This document shows positions 1 to 7,109 of a stretch of DNA of 64,000 bases, piece after piece. Made by a program: the position numbers and the translations under genes. The stretch comes from Gordonibacter sp. An230. Its GTDB lineage: Bacteria; Actinomycetota; Coriobacteriia; Coriobacteriales; Eggerthellaceae. The notes below the pieces were generated by a model. It saw only the letters and a program-made list of their open reading frames with translations. It had not been told where the DNA came from and made no database searches. Location of the stretch: the NCBI RefSeq assembly GCF_002159915.1, contig NZ_NFJP01000014.1, positions 1-64,000 on the forward strand, in the 5' to 3' direction. How positions within the stretch are numbered: position 1 is the first letter of the stretch; each line of letters starts with the position of its first letter.

Positions 1-19
1 TGATGTGTATATGAGACAG
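1..19. other. Near match to Tn5/Nextera mosaic end
   Basis: The first 19 bases match the 19-bp transposase mosaic end used in tagmentation libraries at 17 positions, with mismatches at bases 1 and 12. Its position at the extreme edge suggests residual adapter or a contig end rather than biology. Confidence 0.6.
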
Positions 20-30
20 CAATCAAATAG

Positions 31-51
31 AAGTGGTCGCAAAGTGGTCGC
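31..51. repeat. Tandem AAGTGGTCGC repeats, possible integrase arm sites
   Basis: AAGTGGTCGC occurs at 31-40 and again at 42-51. It lies about 105 bp before the first tRNA-fMet fragment, the place where arm-type sites of an element ending at that fragment would be. The role is inferred from position only. Confidence 0.35.
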
Positions 52-156
52 GAGTGCCAATATATAACATATTGTAGCAACCTCAAATGAATTGTGAACT
101 GGGGTTTTACATGCTACAATATACCCTAGCAGTTCAGATCGAATCTTGAAAACACG

Positions 157-264
157 CGCTCATAACCCGGAGGTCGTAGGTTCAAATCCTGCCCCCGCGA
201 CCAAAACTTATCGCCTGAACTGGTAAAACAGTTCAGGCGTTTTCTTTTATCTGCCGCCAAAAAC
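157..264 (+). repeat. att copy 1: tRNA-fMet(CAT) 3' half plus terminator
   Basis: Bases 157-203 read from the anticodon loop (CTCATAA) through the anticodon 3' stem, variable loop, T-arm (GGTTCAAATCC) and acceptor end (CCCCGCGACCA) of an initiator tRNA. The 5' half is missing: the bases before the loop do not pair with CCCGG. A 108-bp block including the downstream terminator recurs at 17998-18105 with two mismatches, and a 38-bp core recurs at 8481-8518. This is the footprint of tyrosine-recombinase integration into a tRNA 3' end. The intact tRNA must lie left of the window. Confidence 0.88.
212..249 (+). terminator. Rho-independent terminator after tRNA fragment
   Basis: A perfect 10-bp stem CGCCTGAACT/AGTTCAGGCG with an 8-nt loop is followed by TTTTCTTTTAT. 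It is carried along with the attachment block and repeated at 18053-18090. Confidence 0.85.
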
Positions 265-268
265 ACCA

Positions 269-297
269 AAAGTAATAAGTATGGTAATGGGTTTCAG
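269..297. repeat. Left arm-type repeat pair of element 1
   Basis: Two 12-mers in tandem, GTAATAAGTATG and GTAATGGGTTTC. The same 29-bp block recurs with three mismatches at 8336-8364, across the integrase stop codon, in the same orientation. Matching repeats just inside both ends of an element are typical of integrase arm sites. Confidence 0.6.
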
Positions 298-311
298 CTA
301 AAGGCCGTTTG

Positions 312-647
312 TCAGGGTCGGCGCTTTGCCATCGCGTCCCGCAGCGCCCGAAGCACCTCTATCGCCACGGGCAGCTCGTCCGCCTCGAAGGAATCCAGAA
401 TCTCCTGCACGTCGGCGGAGAGCTTCGCCCTATCGGGCTTCGGCCCGTCCGAAAGCAGTGCGTCCGTGCCGACCGACAGCTCGTCGGCAATCCCTGCCAG
501 CACAGGCAGGCTCAACTTGGTGTTCCCGGTCTCTATGTGGCTCATGTGGGTGACGGAGATTCCCACCCTCTCGGCCAGCGCCTCCTGCGAAAGCCCGCAC
601 GCCTTGCGGTAGCGCCGGATTCTCTGGCCAATCTCGAAGTACCTCAT
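312..647 (-). CDS. XRE-family HTH transcriptional regulator
   Basis: The protein is about 111 aa from the ATG at 647, where GGGCGGTGA lies 4-5 bases upstream. A GTG at 704 is open in frame but has no ribosome site of its own. Residues about 1-60 form a Cro/C1-type helix-turn-helix (GLSQEALAERVGIS, then SHIETGNTKLSLPVL). The C-terminal half is acidic and helical. It is the first gene inside element 1 and faces the lipoprotein gene at 811, so it probably controls that divergent promoter region (648-810) or element maintenance. The same layout (att fragment, arm repeats, leftward XRE gene, rightward surface gene) recurs after att copy 3. The family assignment is firm and the target is inferred. 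Confidence 0.85.
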   Translation of the reverse strand: MRYFEIGQRIRRYRKACGLSQEALAERVGISVTHMSHIETGNTKLSLPVLAGIADELSVGTDALLSDGPKPDRAKLSADVQEILDSFEADELPVAIEVLRALRDAMAKRRP

Positions 648-810
648 ATCGTCACCGCCCATCAGAATCAAGTCTTTCTGAATCGTATGGGCGATTGCTC
701 TCACCTATAATAGCCTGCAAGGGCTGAATTATGCCTATATAGTTAAAGTTTGCGCGAGGGCGCAGGGATGCGCCGGGAGACTTGGAAACCCAAGCAAGGG
801 AGGATTCAAC

Positions 811-1797
811 ATGAAACAACAGTACACGAGAAGAGGCGCGCTGAAGCTGCTCGGCCTGGGAGCCGTGGTCGCGGCCAGCTTCTGCCTTGCTGGCTGCGGA
901 AGCTCGGGCGACGGCATCAAGAGCGCGAGCGAGCCCGTGCCCGCGTCGCAGGCGTTCAGCCAGAAAAGCGTATGGATGGTCTACGACGGCGACGACCAAA
1001 TCGGCAAAGACGAGGCAATCAAGCGCATCCTCGCGTTCGACGGCAACGGCAACGTCACGGTGTACCAATGCGACGACGCGACCTTCGCCGACCTGAACGG
1101 GCTTTCCGACGAGGAGATAATCGACTTCGCCAAGCAGCAGGACAAGGCCGTCTTCGACGCGGCCAAGCAGTCCGCAATCGACAGCACCGCCGAAGCCATC
1201 GAGGCGTGGCAGCGGTGCTACGACACCATGAAAGCCGAGGCCGACGCGGGAACGTACGATTCGGTGAACGAGTACGGGGAATACGGCATCGACGCCGTGC
1301 CGGAGGAGTATCGCGCAGAGGTCATCGAGCAGTTCCAGACCACTCTGGAGAACACGAAGAACACGCTCGATACCGCCAACGAGGGACAGGCGTTCAACAA
1401 GGCGACGGAATACCGGGAGCCGCAGCCCCAGCCCTACACGCTCGCGCTGGAAACCGACGATTCGGGCAACGTCGCGGCGAGCGAGGAAATCCGCTTCGCC
1501 GAGCCTCGATTCAGCTTCTATGAGGCAAGCATCGACGACGCATCGGACCTTGAAAGCCCGGAAACGCGCTTCCGCGTCCTGAATAGCGGCGGCTGGCAGA
1601 GCAACGTCAAGATTCCCGAGAGCGCCTTTGCAGCCGACGAGGGGGCCGTTGAGCTGTACTCGCCCGCCTACTCCACCACCCAGACCGTCTACGACACGAC
1701 CTTCGGCGGGTATTCTGGCCTCGCCACCGTCGTGAACGAGGGGCACGCGGGCTTCACATGGGACACCCCCGACACCGAAGGGATAGAGGTGGACTAA
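811..1797 (+). CDS. Tat-type exported lipoprotein, unknown function
   Basis: The protein has 328 aa and a strong ribosome site (GGGAGGA) before ATG 811. Residues 6-12 read TRRGALK, a twin-arginine-like motif. A hydrophobic stretch and the lipobox LAGC follow at about 26-29, so the mature protein should be lipid-anchored on the outer face of the membrane. The rest is acidic with no domain I recognise. It begins with a strand-rich stretch (VWMVYDGDDQIG) that describes a conserved small fold. The gene is followed without gap by the next reading frame (TAAATG), so the two are translationally coupled and probably act together at the cell surface. It may be lysogenic-conversion-like cargo of element 1. 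Confidence 0.8.
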   Translation: MKQQYTRRGALKLLGLGAVVAASFCLAGCGSSGDGIKSASEPVPASQAFSQKSVWMVYDGDDQIGKDEAIKRILAFDGNGNVTVYQCDDATFADLNGLSDEEIIDFAKQQDKAVFDAAKQSAIDSTAEAIEAWQRCYDTMKAEADAGTYDSVNEYGEYGIDAVPEEYRAEVIEQFQTTLENTKNTLDTANEGQAFNKATEYREPQPQPYTLALETDDSGNVAASEEIRFAEPRFSFYEASIDDASDLESPETRFRVLNSGGWQSNVKIPESAFAADEGAVELYSPAYSTTQTVYDTTFGGYSGLATVVNEGHAGFTWDTPDTEGIEVD

Positions 1798-2934
1798 ATG
1801 GGAAAGACAATCGAATGGATTAAGGGGCACAAGCCTCACGCGGCGGCAATCTCAATCGCTGCCGTCGCAATCGTCGCCGTGGCGGTTGCAGCCGCGTCAG
1901 GTGCGTTTTCCACGGCACAGCCCGAGCCATCCGACGAGGCAACGGCCAAGACCGCCGACCTCGTCCTCGACGTGACGGCCGACAAGGGCTGGGACGCGGA
2001 TTCCACTCCCGCCATCGCGCACATCACGGGCGAGGGCGTGGACATCTACCACGCGGTGTCGCCCGACGCCGAGGGCAACAAGGGCACATCCACCGTCACC
2101 GTCGGGGAGGGCGACTACACCGTCGACTTCATCAGCCCCGTCAACGCCGACGGCTCCGCCTACGAGCTGTTCGACACGGGCGACGCGCAGGACGTGACGG
2201 TCGACGCCGACGCGAAGGACGCGCCCACCGTGACCTGCGAGATGACGCAGATTCCCGCCGAGAAAGTAACGGACGAGATGCTCAAGGCCATCGTCGCCGA
2301 CACCGAGAAAGCCGTCGACAAGGGCGACGAGACCTTGAAGGGCGACGCGGGCAAGGGCATCCTCGACAAGCTGTCCGCCAACGTCGGGGAGAACCCGAAC
2401 GCCTCCGACGAGACGAAGAAGGACGCCGACGACGCGGATAGGAACGCGGACCTCGACGGCGAGCCAGGGGACCCGACGGCTCCCGCGGGCAACGCCGACT
2501 CCTCGAATGACGCGGGCAACGCCGCCAGCACGGACAGCGGCGGTTCCAGCAGCCCAAGCTCCAACGGCGGAGGCGGAGGCGGTTCTTCGAGCCAGCCGTC
2601 CAAGCCGTCCCACACGCACAGCTGGAAGGACCACACCGCCACCAAGCAGACGTGGGTGCCCAACATCGTGACGGTCATCGACTACGACTACAAGAAGGTG
2701 GCCGTCGGGACGAAATACATCTTCACGGAAGACGGGTACACGACGACCGACCCCGCAGACGCCAAGGCGCACGGCGTCGAACTCGTCAAGAACGGCGGCA
2801 CTGGCAGCCACTACTTCGAGACCATCTACGAGACCCAGAAGGTGCAGGTCGGCTCCCACGAGGAGGACCACGGCAGCTACAAGACGGAGTCCTACGTGGA
2901 CTACCAGTATTGCGACTGCGGGGCGACGCGTTAG
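1798..2934 (+). CDS. Membrane-anchored surface protein with low-complexity stalk
   Basis: The protein has 378 aa and its ATG abuts the TAA of the preceding lipoprotein gene. A hydrophobic segment at about residues 15-36 (AAAISIAAVAIVAVAVAAAS) is a signal anchor. Residues about 45-150 look like a beta-rich domain. Residues about 200-270 form an Asp/Ser/Gly/Asn-rich linker ending in GGGGGG. The C-terminal about 105 aa are Tyr/His-rich, start at SHTHSW and end in a CDCG motif. This tail resembles a module I associate with hypothetical surface proteins of Eggerthella-type bacteria. The anchor and the stalk indicate display outside the cell, with the lipoprotein upstream as likely partner. The function is unknown. 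Confidence 0.75.
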   Translation: MGKTIEWIKGHKPHAAAISIAAVAIVAVAVAAASGAFSTAQPEPSDEATAKTADLVLDVTADKGWDADSTPAIAHITGEGVDIYHAVSPDAEGNKGTSTVTVGEGDYTVDFISPVNADGSAYELFDTGDAQDVTVDADAKDAPTVTCEMTQIPAEKVTDEMLKAIVADTEKAVDKGDETLKGDAGKGILDKLSANVGENPNASDETKKDADDADRNADLDGEPGDPTAPAGNADSSNDAGNAASTDSGGSSSPSSNGGGGGGSSSQPSKPSHTHSWKDHTATKQTWVPNIVTVIDYDYKKVAVGTKYIFTEDGYTTTDPADAKAHGVELVKNGGTGSHYFETIYETQKVQVGSHEEDHGSYKTESYVDYQYCDCGATR

Positions 2935-3028
2935 CCCCAGCATCGCGCACGACACCCCCGGATGCGTTTCGAGGCGGGGAAAGCATGCCTCCGGCATCGG
3001 AGAGGCGGTGCGAAGGGAGGTGCTGCGA

Positions 3029-3367
3029 ATGGACAAGGAAGAGAAGGGGCGGCACGGCGAGAGGGAAGAGACGAAGTGGCGGGCGCAGGTGCTCAGGCGA
3101 ACCGCGCGCGTCTGCAACGCCCAAGCGAAGATGTACGAGAAGATGCTGAGGGATGACGTGTGGACTTCCGCCCTCGACGTGGATTCGCTGCGCATGGTTC
3201 TGAAGCGCATCGACAACGTGATGGACTGGCGGTTCGTGAACCCCATGGGCGAGGTGGTGCTGGATTCCGACATCCTCGCCGAGTGCATAGACGGGGACCT
3301 CCTGCGCGCCATGCGCGAGTGCGTCGTCCACGTCCTCGAAGAACTGGAAGGGGGCGAACGTGGCTGA
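3029..3367 (+). CDS. Small charged hypothetical protein
   Basis: The protein has 112 aa from ATG 3029, chosen because AAGGGAGGTG lies 8 bases upstream. An in-frame ATG at 3008 precedes that site and is less likely. It is highly charged and predicted mainly helical. The N-terminus is rich in Lys, Glu and Arg, and a later segment contains MDWRFVNPMGEVVLDSDILAE. No family is recognised. It overlaps the next gene by 8 bases and is probably the third gene of the operon starting at 811. Confidence 0.6.
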   Translation: MDKEEKGRHGEREETKWRAQVLRRTARVCNAQAKMYEKMLRDDVWTSALDVDSLRMVLKRIDNVMDWRFVNPMGEVVLDSDILAECIDGDLLRAMRECVVHVLEELEGGERG

Positions 3368-3638
3368 GTTCGGCATCGAGACCTACGCCGACTTGGCGAA
3401 AACCTGCGGCGGCGTGGTGCTCGCCAACGAGATGGCCTGCCGCCCGATGGAGCTGATGAGCGGCAATTGGGCGCCTTGGGAGGAAATCTTCCAGTGGTAC
3501 ATCGTGCAGGACCCGAGCTTCCTCATGAACCATACCGACGAGCCGGTGTTCTACGACGGCGAGCTCTGCCTGTACGTGTGGGGGTTGAAAACTTTCGGCA
3601 CGAGCTGGTCCGTCCTGCCCGCCCCCGAGATTCACTAG
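3360..3638 (+). CDS. Small hypothetical protein, GTG start
   Basis: The protein has 92 aa and starts at GTG 3360, inside the end of the previous gene, with GAAGGGGGC upstream. It is acidic with many aromatic residues (NWAPWEEIFQWYIVQDPSF). There is no signal peptide or membrane segment, so it should be cytoplasmic. It is the last gene of the rightward operon and is followed 13 bases later by a strong terminator. No function can be assigned. Confidence 0.6.
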   Translation: MAEFGIETYADLAKTCGGVVLANEMACRPMELMSGNWAPWEEIFQWYIVQDPSFLMNHTDEPVFYDGELCLYVWGLKTFGTSWSVLPAPEIH

Positions 3639-3651
3639 CCAATCGTGCCCC

Positions 3652-3690
3652 ATGGGTGCGGCGAGAAATCGCCGCACCCATCTTTTTTTT
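3652..3690 (+). terminator. Strong rho-independent terminator
   Basis: A perfect 13-bp stem (ATGGGTGCGGCGA with its complement) and a GAAA loop are followed by C and eight T. It closes the 811-3638 operon and insulates the repeat region to its right. Confidence 0.93.
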
Positions 3691-3715
3691 CGCCCGCCGC
3701 GCCCCACGTGGGGCA

Positions 3716-3925
3716 TTTTCGCAACGGCGTCACGAGGGGCGGTTGCCATGCGAAAAACGGGGCGCCCCGACCCCTCGTAAACGAGGGCTTTCGGGGGCGT
3801 TTTCGCAAGTTGCGCGAACAGCGAAAACCATCGGCCCGAAAACCGGGCTTCTTTCGCAGCCGTTTCACGGCATAGACGAGGCGAAACTGCCATCGCCCCT
3901 CCGCTCTACGCTTCGGGGGCGAAAA
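3716..3925. other. GCGAAAA iteron-like cluster, candidate replication origin
   Basis: GCGAAAA occurs exactly at 3750-3756, 3821-3827 and 3919-3925 on the plus strand, and at 3716-3722 and 3800-3806 on the minus strand. Near matches lie at 3851-3857 and 3881-3887. Seven hits in 210 bp of GC-rich sequence is far above chance. A 14-bp palindrome (GCCCCACGTGGGGC) is at 3701-3714. The cluster lies downstream of an SF3 primase/helicase gene, as the origin repeats of P4-type replicons do. The origin role is inferred. Confidence 0.5.
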
Positions 3926-3942
3926 TGGCAAAAGGGCATAAG

Positions 3943-4159
3943 GGGGACTGACGCAGCTTGCGCTGCGGTCGGCATAGCCGACAGTCCCCGGTTGCGGCGC
4001 GCGCCGCAATCCTGCCGAGCGCCGTGCGCTCGGCAGAGGCCCCGCCATAGAGAGGCCGTACACGAAAAGGGCGGGTGCCCCGAGGCAGCCCGCCCTTCGG
4101 CATAACGTCCCCGCGCAGATCGCAAAGACCGGCCGCGCCATGCGCGACCCGTCTTTGCG
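3943..4159. other. Dense stem-loop array with a three-way junction
   Basis: A 7-bp outer stem (3943-3949/3983-3989) encloses two abutting 6-bp hairpins (3952-3967 and 3968-3982). An 18-bp perfect palindrome follows at 3992-4009. Then come an 11-bp stem with a 3-nt loop (4012-4036), a nested hairpin (4067-4097) and a 9-bp stem with an inner 5-bp hairpin (4121-4159). No open frame accounts for it. It could be a single-strand or double-strand origin, a transfer origin, or a structured RNA read in either direction. Confidence 0.55.
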
Positions 4160-4175
4160 ACTTCGCGGCGCGACC

Positions 4176-5882
4176 CTAATCGTCCGCGCCCGCAGCGCCG
4201 CCCACCGAATGATTCGGAGCGCCGTGGGGAGGGTTGCGGAGAAGCCCGAGATAGCGCTCCTTGAGGTCGGGCATGGCGATGCGCCCGGGGTCGGAGCCCC
4301 GATACGCCATGTTCATCCATTCGCGTACGTCGTACTCGAGGATGAGGGCCTCGGGCCAGTCCATCTTGTTCGCGCTGCGCACGGTGTTGGGCGTGACCTC
4401 CCATTCGCCCAGCTCCGCCTCGAGCAGCTTTACGTCCTTGACGAAAGCGTTCTTGGACTCCGGCCTGCCAGAGGGGTTGAACCTCGCCATCCAGCGCCGG
4501 TACAGGTCGTACAGGAACTGCCACGGAAGCAGGTCCCACGATGCCTCGGGCAGCACATCCTCGAGAAACTGACGGATGGCGTCGTTGTACCCCTTGAAGT
4601 CGGCGAGAAGCTCGCGGCATGCCTTCGGCTCGTCCAGTTCGTAGTAGTCCGTCTCCGCGAGAACGCGGTACAGCACGTATTCGAGCACATCCCGCCTGTT
4701 GAGGTAATCGCTCTTGATGTACTTACGCTCGCGCCCCTCGAACGATTTGTTCATGGGAACGACCAACAGGCGCCGGTACATGGAATCGGTCTTATCGCGG
4801 AGCTTGGGAAGCTCGTTGATGCACTGAATCATGAACCCGTTGAACTTGAGCGACACCGCATCCTTGAACTTCCGGTCGACGAGGAACGGGTCGCCCGTGA
4901 TGATTGACTTCAGGGCGGCGGCGTCATCGAGGTAGGTGCCCGTGTCGTTCTCGTCGGTGATGATGGCGGAGACGCGGGTCAGCGGTTCGAGCATGAAGTT
5001 GTGCCCGAAGTCCTTGAGCTTGATGGAGGCGCACGCCTCCGGCCCGCAGAGGTTGCGGGCGAGCGTGCAGAATGTGCCCTTGCCGTTGTTTCCCCTCGTG
5101 GAGTACAGCCAGGCGCTCTTGTTCCAGCGGACGTTCGGACGAATGACCGCCCCGAGCAGCTGCCAGAGGAGGTGAACCGTCTCGGGGTCATCCGAGAGGG
5201 AATCCATCCAAGACACCACGTCCCAATCGGTCCCGTCCTCGTCGTTGTGGATAACGGGGTTGCGCGCCCCATCCACGTAGTCGACGCCTATCTTCGTGAT
5301 GAAAACGAAATCCGGGCTGAAGCTCAGCAGGCATTTGCTTTCGTAGTCGAACACGCCGTTGTTCACGCAGACGAGGTTCGCATCCTGACAGCGCATCACC
5401 CTCGGGCACTCCGTCCGCAAGATCGCGACGACCTCATCGATGCCTCGCTTTGTGATCGTCGCGTTATAGCGGCGGATGAGGGCCCGGAGGTTGTCGCGCC
5501 TTATGTCGTAACATCCGGCGAGCCGTCCCTCGGTCTGGTACACGCCAATCTCGTAGTTGCCATCCTCCTCCCTGTCCGAGAGGCAGATGAGCTTGGCGTG
5601 GTGGACGTACTTGATGGCGAGCGCGACCTGAAGCGGCAGCAGCGTCTTGAGCTTGGAAAGGCGCTCACCCGGCGGCTTCTGGTTGGGGTAGGCATCCTTC
5701 TCCTTCGCCCCCGCCGGGGCGTTCGGGTCGCGCGGGCCGAGGCTCCAGTCCTCGATTGCGCCGTTCGTCGCCGAAAGCAGCTCTCGCTCGACGGTGAAGA
5801 ACGGCGGCGGACAGTCCGCATCGAGCCCGGAGAGGTAGTCCTCGCTCACGGTGCGGTACAGCTCGTTCGGAGTTTGGTTCAT
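4176..5882 (-). CDS. Phage/plasmid primase with SF3 (D5-type) helicase
   Basis: The protein has 568 aa from ATG 5882, which has AAGGAGG 6 bases upstream. The open frame extends to 5981 without a ribosome site. The C-terminal half is a superfamily III helicase. Walker A GNNGKGT is at about 264-270, Walker B-like SAIITDEND at about 305-313, the sensor region FMIQCINELP at about 350-359, and arginines of MYRRLLVVP at about 370. The N-terminal about 220 residues are the D5_N/primase-polymerase-type region seen in P4 alpha-like proteins. It would initiate replication of the excised element 1 at an origin, probably the repeat cluster just downstream. It is transcribed towards that region, convergent with the 811 operon. 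Confidence 0.9.
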   Translation of the reverse strand: MNQTPNELYRTVSEDYLSGLDADCPPPFFTVERELLSATNGAIEDWSLGPRDPNAPAGAKEKDAYPNQKPPGERLSKLKTLLPLQVALAIKYVHHAKLICLSDREEDGNYEIGVYQTEGRLAGCYDIRRDNLRALIRRYNATITKRGIDEVVAILRTECPRVMRCQDANLVCVNNGVFDYESKCLLSFSPDFVFITKIGVDYVDGARNPVIHNDEDGTDWDVVSWMDSLSDDPETVHLLWQLLGAVIRPNVRWNKSAWLYSTRGNNGKGTFCTLARNLCGPEACASIKLKDFGHNFMLEPLTRVSAIITDENDTGTYLDDAAALKSIITGDPFLVDRKFKDAVSLKFNGFMIQCINELPKLRDKTDSMYRRLLVVPMNKSFEGRERKYIKSDYLNRRDVLEYVLYRVLAETDYYELDEPKACRELLADFKGYNDAIRQFLEDVLPEASWDLLPWQFLYDLYRRWMARFNPSGRPESKNAFVKDVKLLEAELGEWEVTPNTVRSANKMDWPEALILEYDVREWMNMAYRGSDPGRIAMPDLKERYLGLLRNPPHGAPNHSVGGAAGADD

Positions 5883-5972
5883 TCCTGCCTCCTTAAATCG
5901 ACTATTGATTACGGGATTTGTACCGCCCGGGAACGAGTGCGTAAAGGGGTGAATTTTCGTAAAACAGCAGGT

Positions 5973-6012
5973 CAGGGCCATATCTGTTCATATATGAACA
6001 GATATGGCCCTG
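5973..6012. promoter_or_regulatory. 40-bp perfect palindrome upstream of primase gene
   Basis: The two 20-base halves (5973-5992 and 5993-6012) are exact reverse complements with no spacer. The centre is TGTTCATATATGAACA. It lies 90 bp upstream of the primase start and beside a long gene-free stretch. It could be an operator for a dimeric regulator, a cruciform, or a terminator for rightward transcripts (TGTGTTTT follows). Confidence 0.7.
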
Positions 6013-6750
6013 TGTGTTTTCCGTGACGAGCGCGACCCGAGAGCCCGGGAGGGGTTTCGCCGCCCTTCCGCCCCTCCGTCCTTGCCCTCCAAATCAGCCG
6101 TACAGGCGGGACGAGAGACAGACGGTAGGGCCGGTAGGCCTCTTTTCAGGTAAGACGAGAGAGCAGGAAATAGGCAATCCCGCCGTGTACTTCATCTGCA
6201 ATGCCTCGGCGGGAAGGGCTACCGGGGCTACCAGAACGGCCCTAAACCCCAAGTCTCAGGCAAGAAGAGCGCCGCCCGCTCAATGGACATGGCGGCAAGC
6301 GAGCAACCATGGCGGCAACCAAGCCCCGGCCGGGCTCCCCGCCATGGAATCCGGGGCTTCATGTAGCTTCCGTGTACTTTTTTTGCCCCAAAAACAGGTT
6401 CGGAGAGGGCGGGGTGCCCGGCCGCGCCCAGCCCGTCGGTCTCTCCGGCAAACGCCGGTCAATCTTTGCGGGCTGAGCGTCGTTTGACCGCTGGCGCCCG
6501 TCGGGATACGTTCGTATTGGCCGTTTATGGCCGCGTGCAATGACGCCTCGATGCGTTATCACGGGATGCATGTGAGGCCGCCCATGGCCTCTTAAGAGAT
6601 TGCCCGGGGAAGAGAGCCGCCCCACGCCGCGTCCGGCGCACCAAACCCGCGCGGGCCACGCAGGGCCATTTGACCGCCACAGGTCGGCTCGCGGAGCCAC
6701 GAGCTCCGCATGCTGAGGAGCGCGGGCGCGCGTATCGCGCCCGATGGGCG
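6013..6750. other. Gene-free structured region upstream of excisionase
   Basis: No supported gene. There are several inverted repeats: CCCGCC/GGCGGG around 6180-6216, AAGCCCCGG/CCGGGGCTT around 6322-6360 followed by a T run at 6377-6383, GCGGAGC/GCTCCGC near 6690-6710, and GGGCGCG/CGCGCCC near 6724-6742. It probably holds a long leader or termination sites for the excisionase-integrase transcript. Confidence 0.4.
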
Positions 6751-6810
6751 CGCCTCCCAGCTCGGCCGCACGCCGCAACCGTCGGCGTGCCTGACGCTGG
6801 GAGGCGTTTT
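6751..6810 (+). promoter_or_regulatory. Hairpin sequestering the excisionase Shine-Dalgarno
   Basis: An 11-bp perfect stem CGCCTCCCAGC (6751-6761)/GCTGGGAGGCG (6796-6806) encloses a second stem GCACGCC/GGCGTGC and is followed by TTTTC. The only ribosome site for ATG 6812, GGGAGG at 6800-6804, lies inside the 3' arm. The fold could act as a translational switch or a terminator-like attenuator. Confidence 0.55.
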
Positions 6811-6811
6811 C

Positions 6812-7078
6812 ATGACAAGGGTTGTGTACGTTCAGAATCACGACAAGGGAATCCTTCCCGAGAAGCAAATCGCGGTCACCAACGGAGCGGCCGCACGGAT
6901 GCTCGGCATCAGCCCCCGCACGCTCTCCAATTGGCGCGCGCAGGGCCGCGGGCCCAAGTACATAAAGGTCGGCTCCCACCGCTCTCCGGTGCTGTACCGC
7001 GTATGCGATATCGAGGCTTGGCTCAACTCCCGTCTGGTTGGGGGCGACGGCGAGACGAGCGCGGGCGCTCGTCGGTAG
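6812..7078 (+). CDS. AlpA/MerR-type HTH excisionase
   Basis: The protein has 88 aa from ATG 6812. Residues about 20-75 form a winged helix-turn-helix of the HTH_17 type: AVTNGAAARMLGISPRTLSN, then GRGPKYIKVG, ending in the typical CDIEAWLNSR. Proteins of this kind bind next to attachment sites and direct excision, or activate integrase expression. It sits 31 bp upstream of the integrase gene on the same strand, which fits a recombination directionality factor for element 1. Its ribosome site is buried in a hairpin, so expression is probably low by default. Confidence 0.82.
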   Translation: MTRVVYVQNHDKGILPEKQIAVTNGAAARMLGISPRTLSNWRAQGRGPKYIKVGSHRSPVLYRVCDIEAWLNSRLVGGDGETSAGARR

Positions 7079-7109
7079 GCAGCGCGCAGCCAAAGAGAAA
7101 GGAGGCCCC

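Noticed and set aside
157-203. Functional tRNA-fMet gene
   Set aside because: The 5' half, D-arm and 5' anticodon stem are absent at all three copies; they are only 3' fragments.
5985-6000. LexA/SOS box in TGTTCATATATGAACA
   Set aside because: The half sites face the opposite way from the actinobacterial GAAC-N4-GTTC-type box, and no induction gene follows.
6014-6487. Plus-strand open frame after the 40-bp palindrome
   Set aside because: Low-complexity composition, no ribosome site and internal hairpins suggest a noncoding leader.
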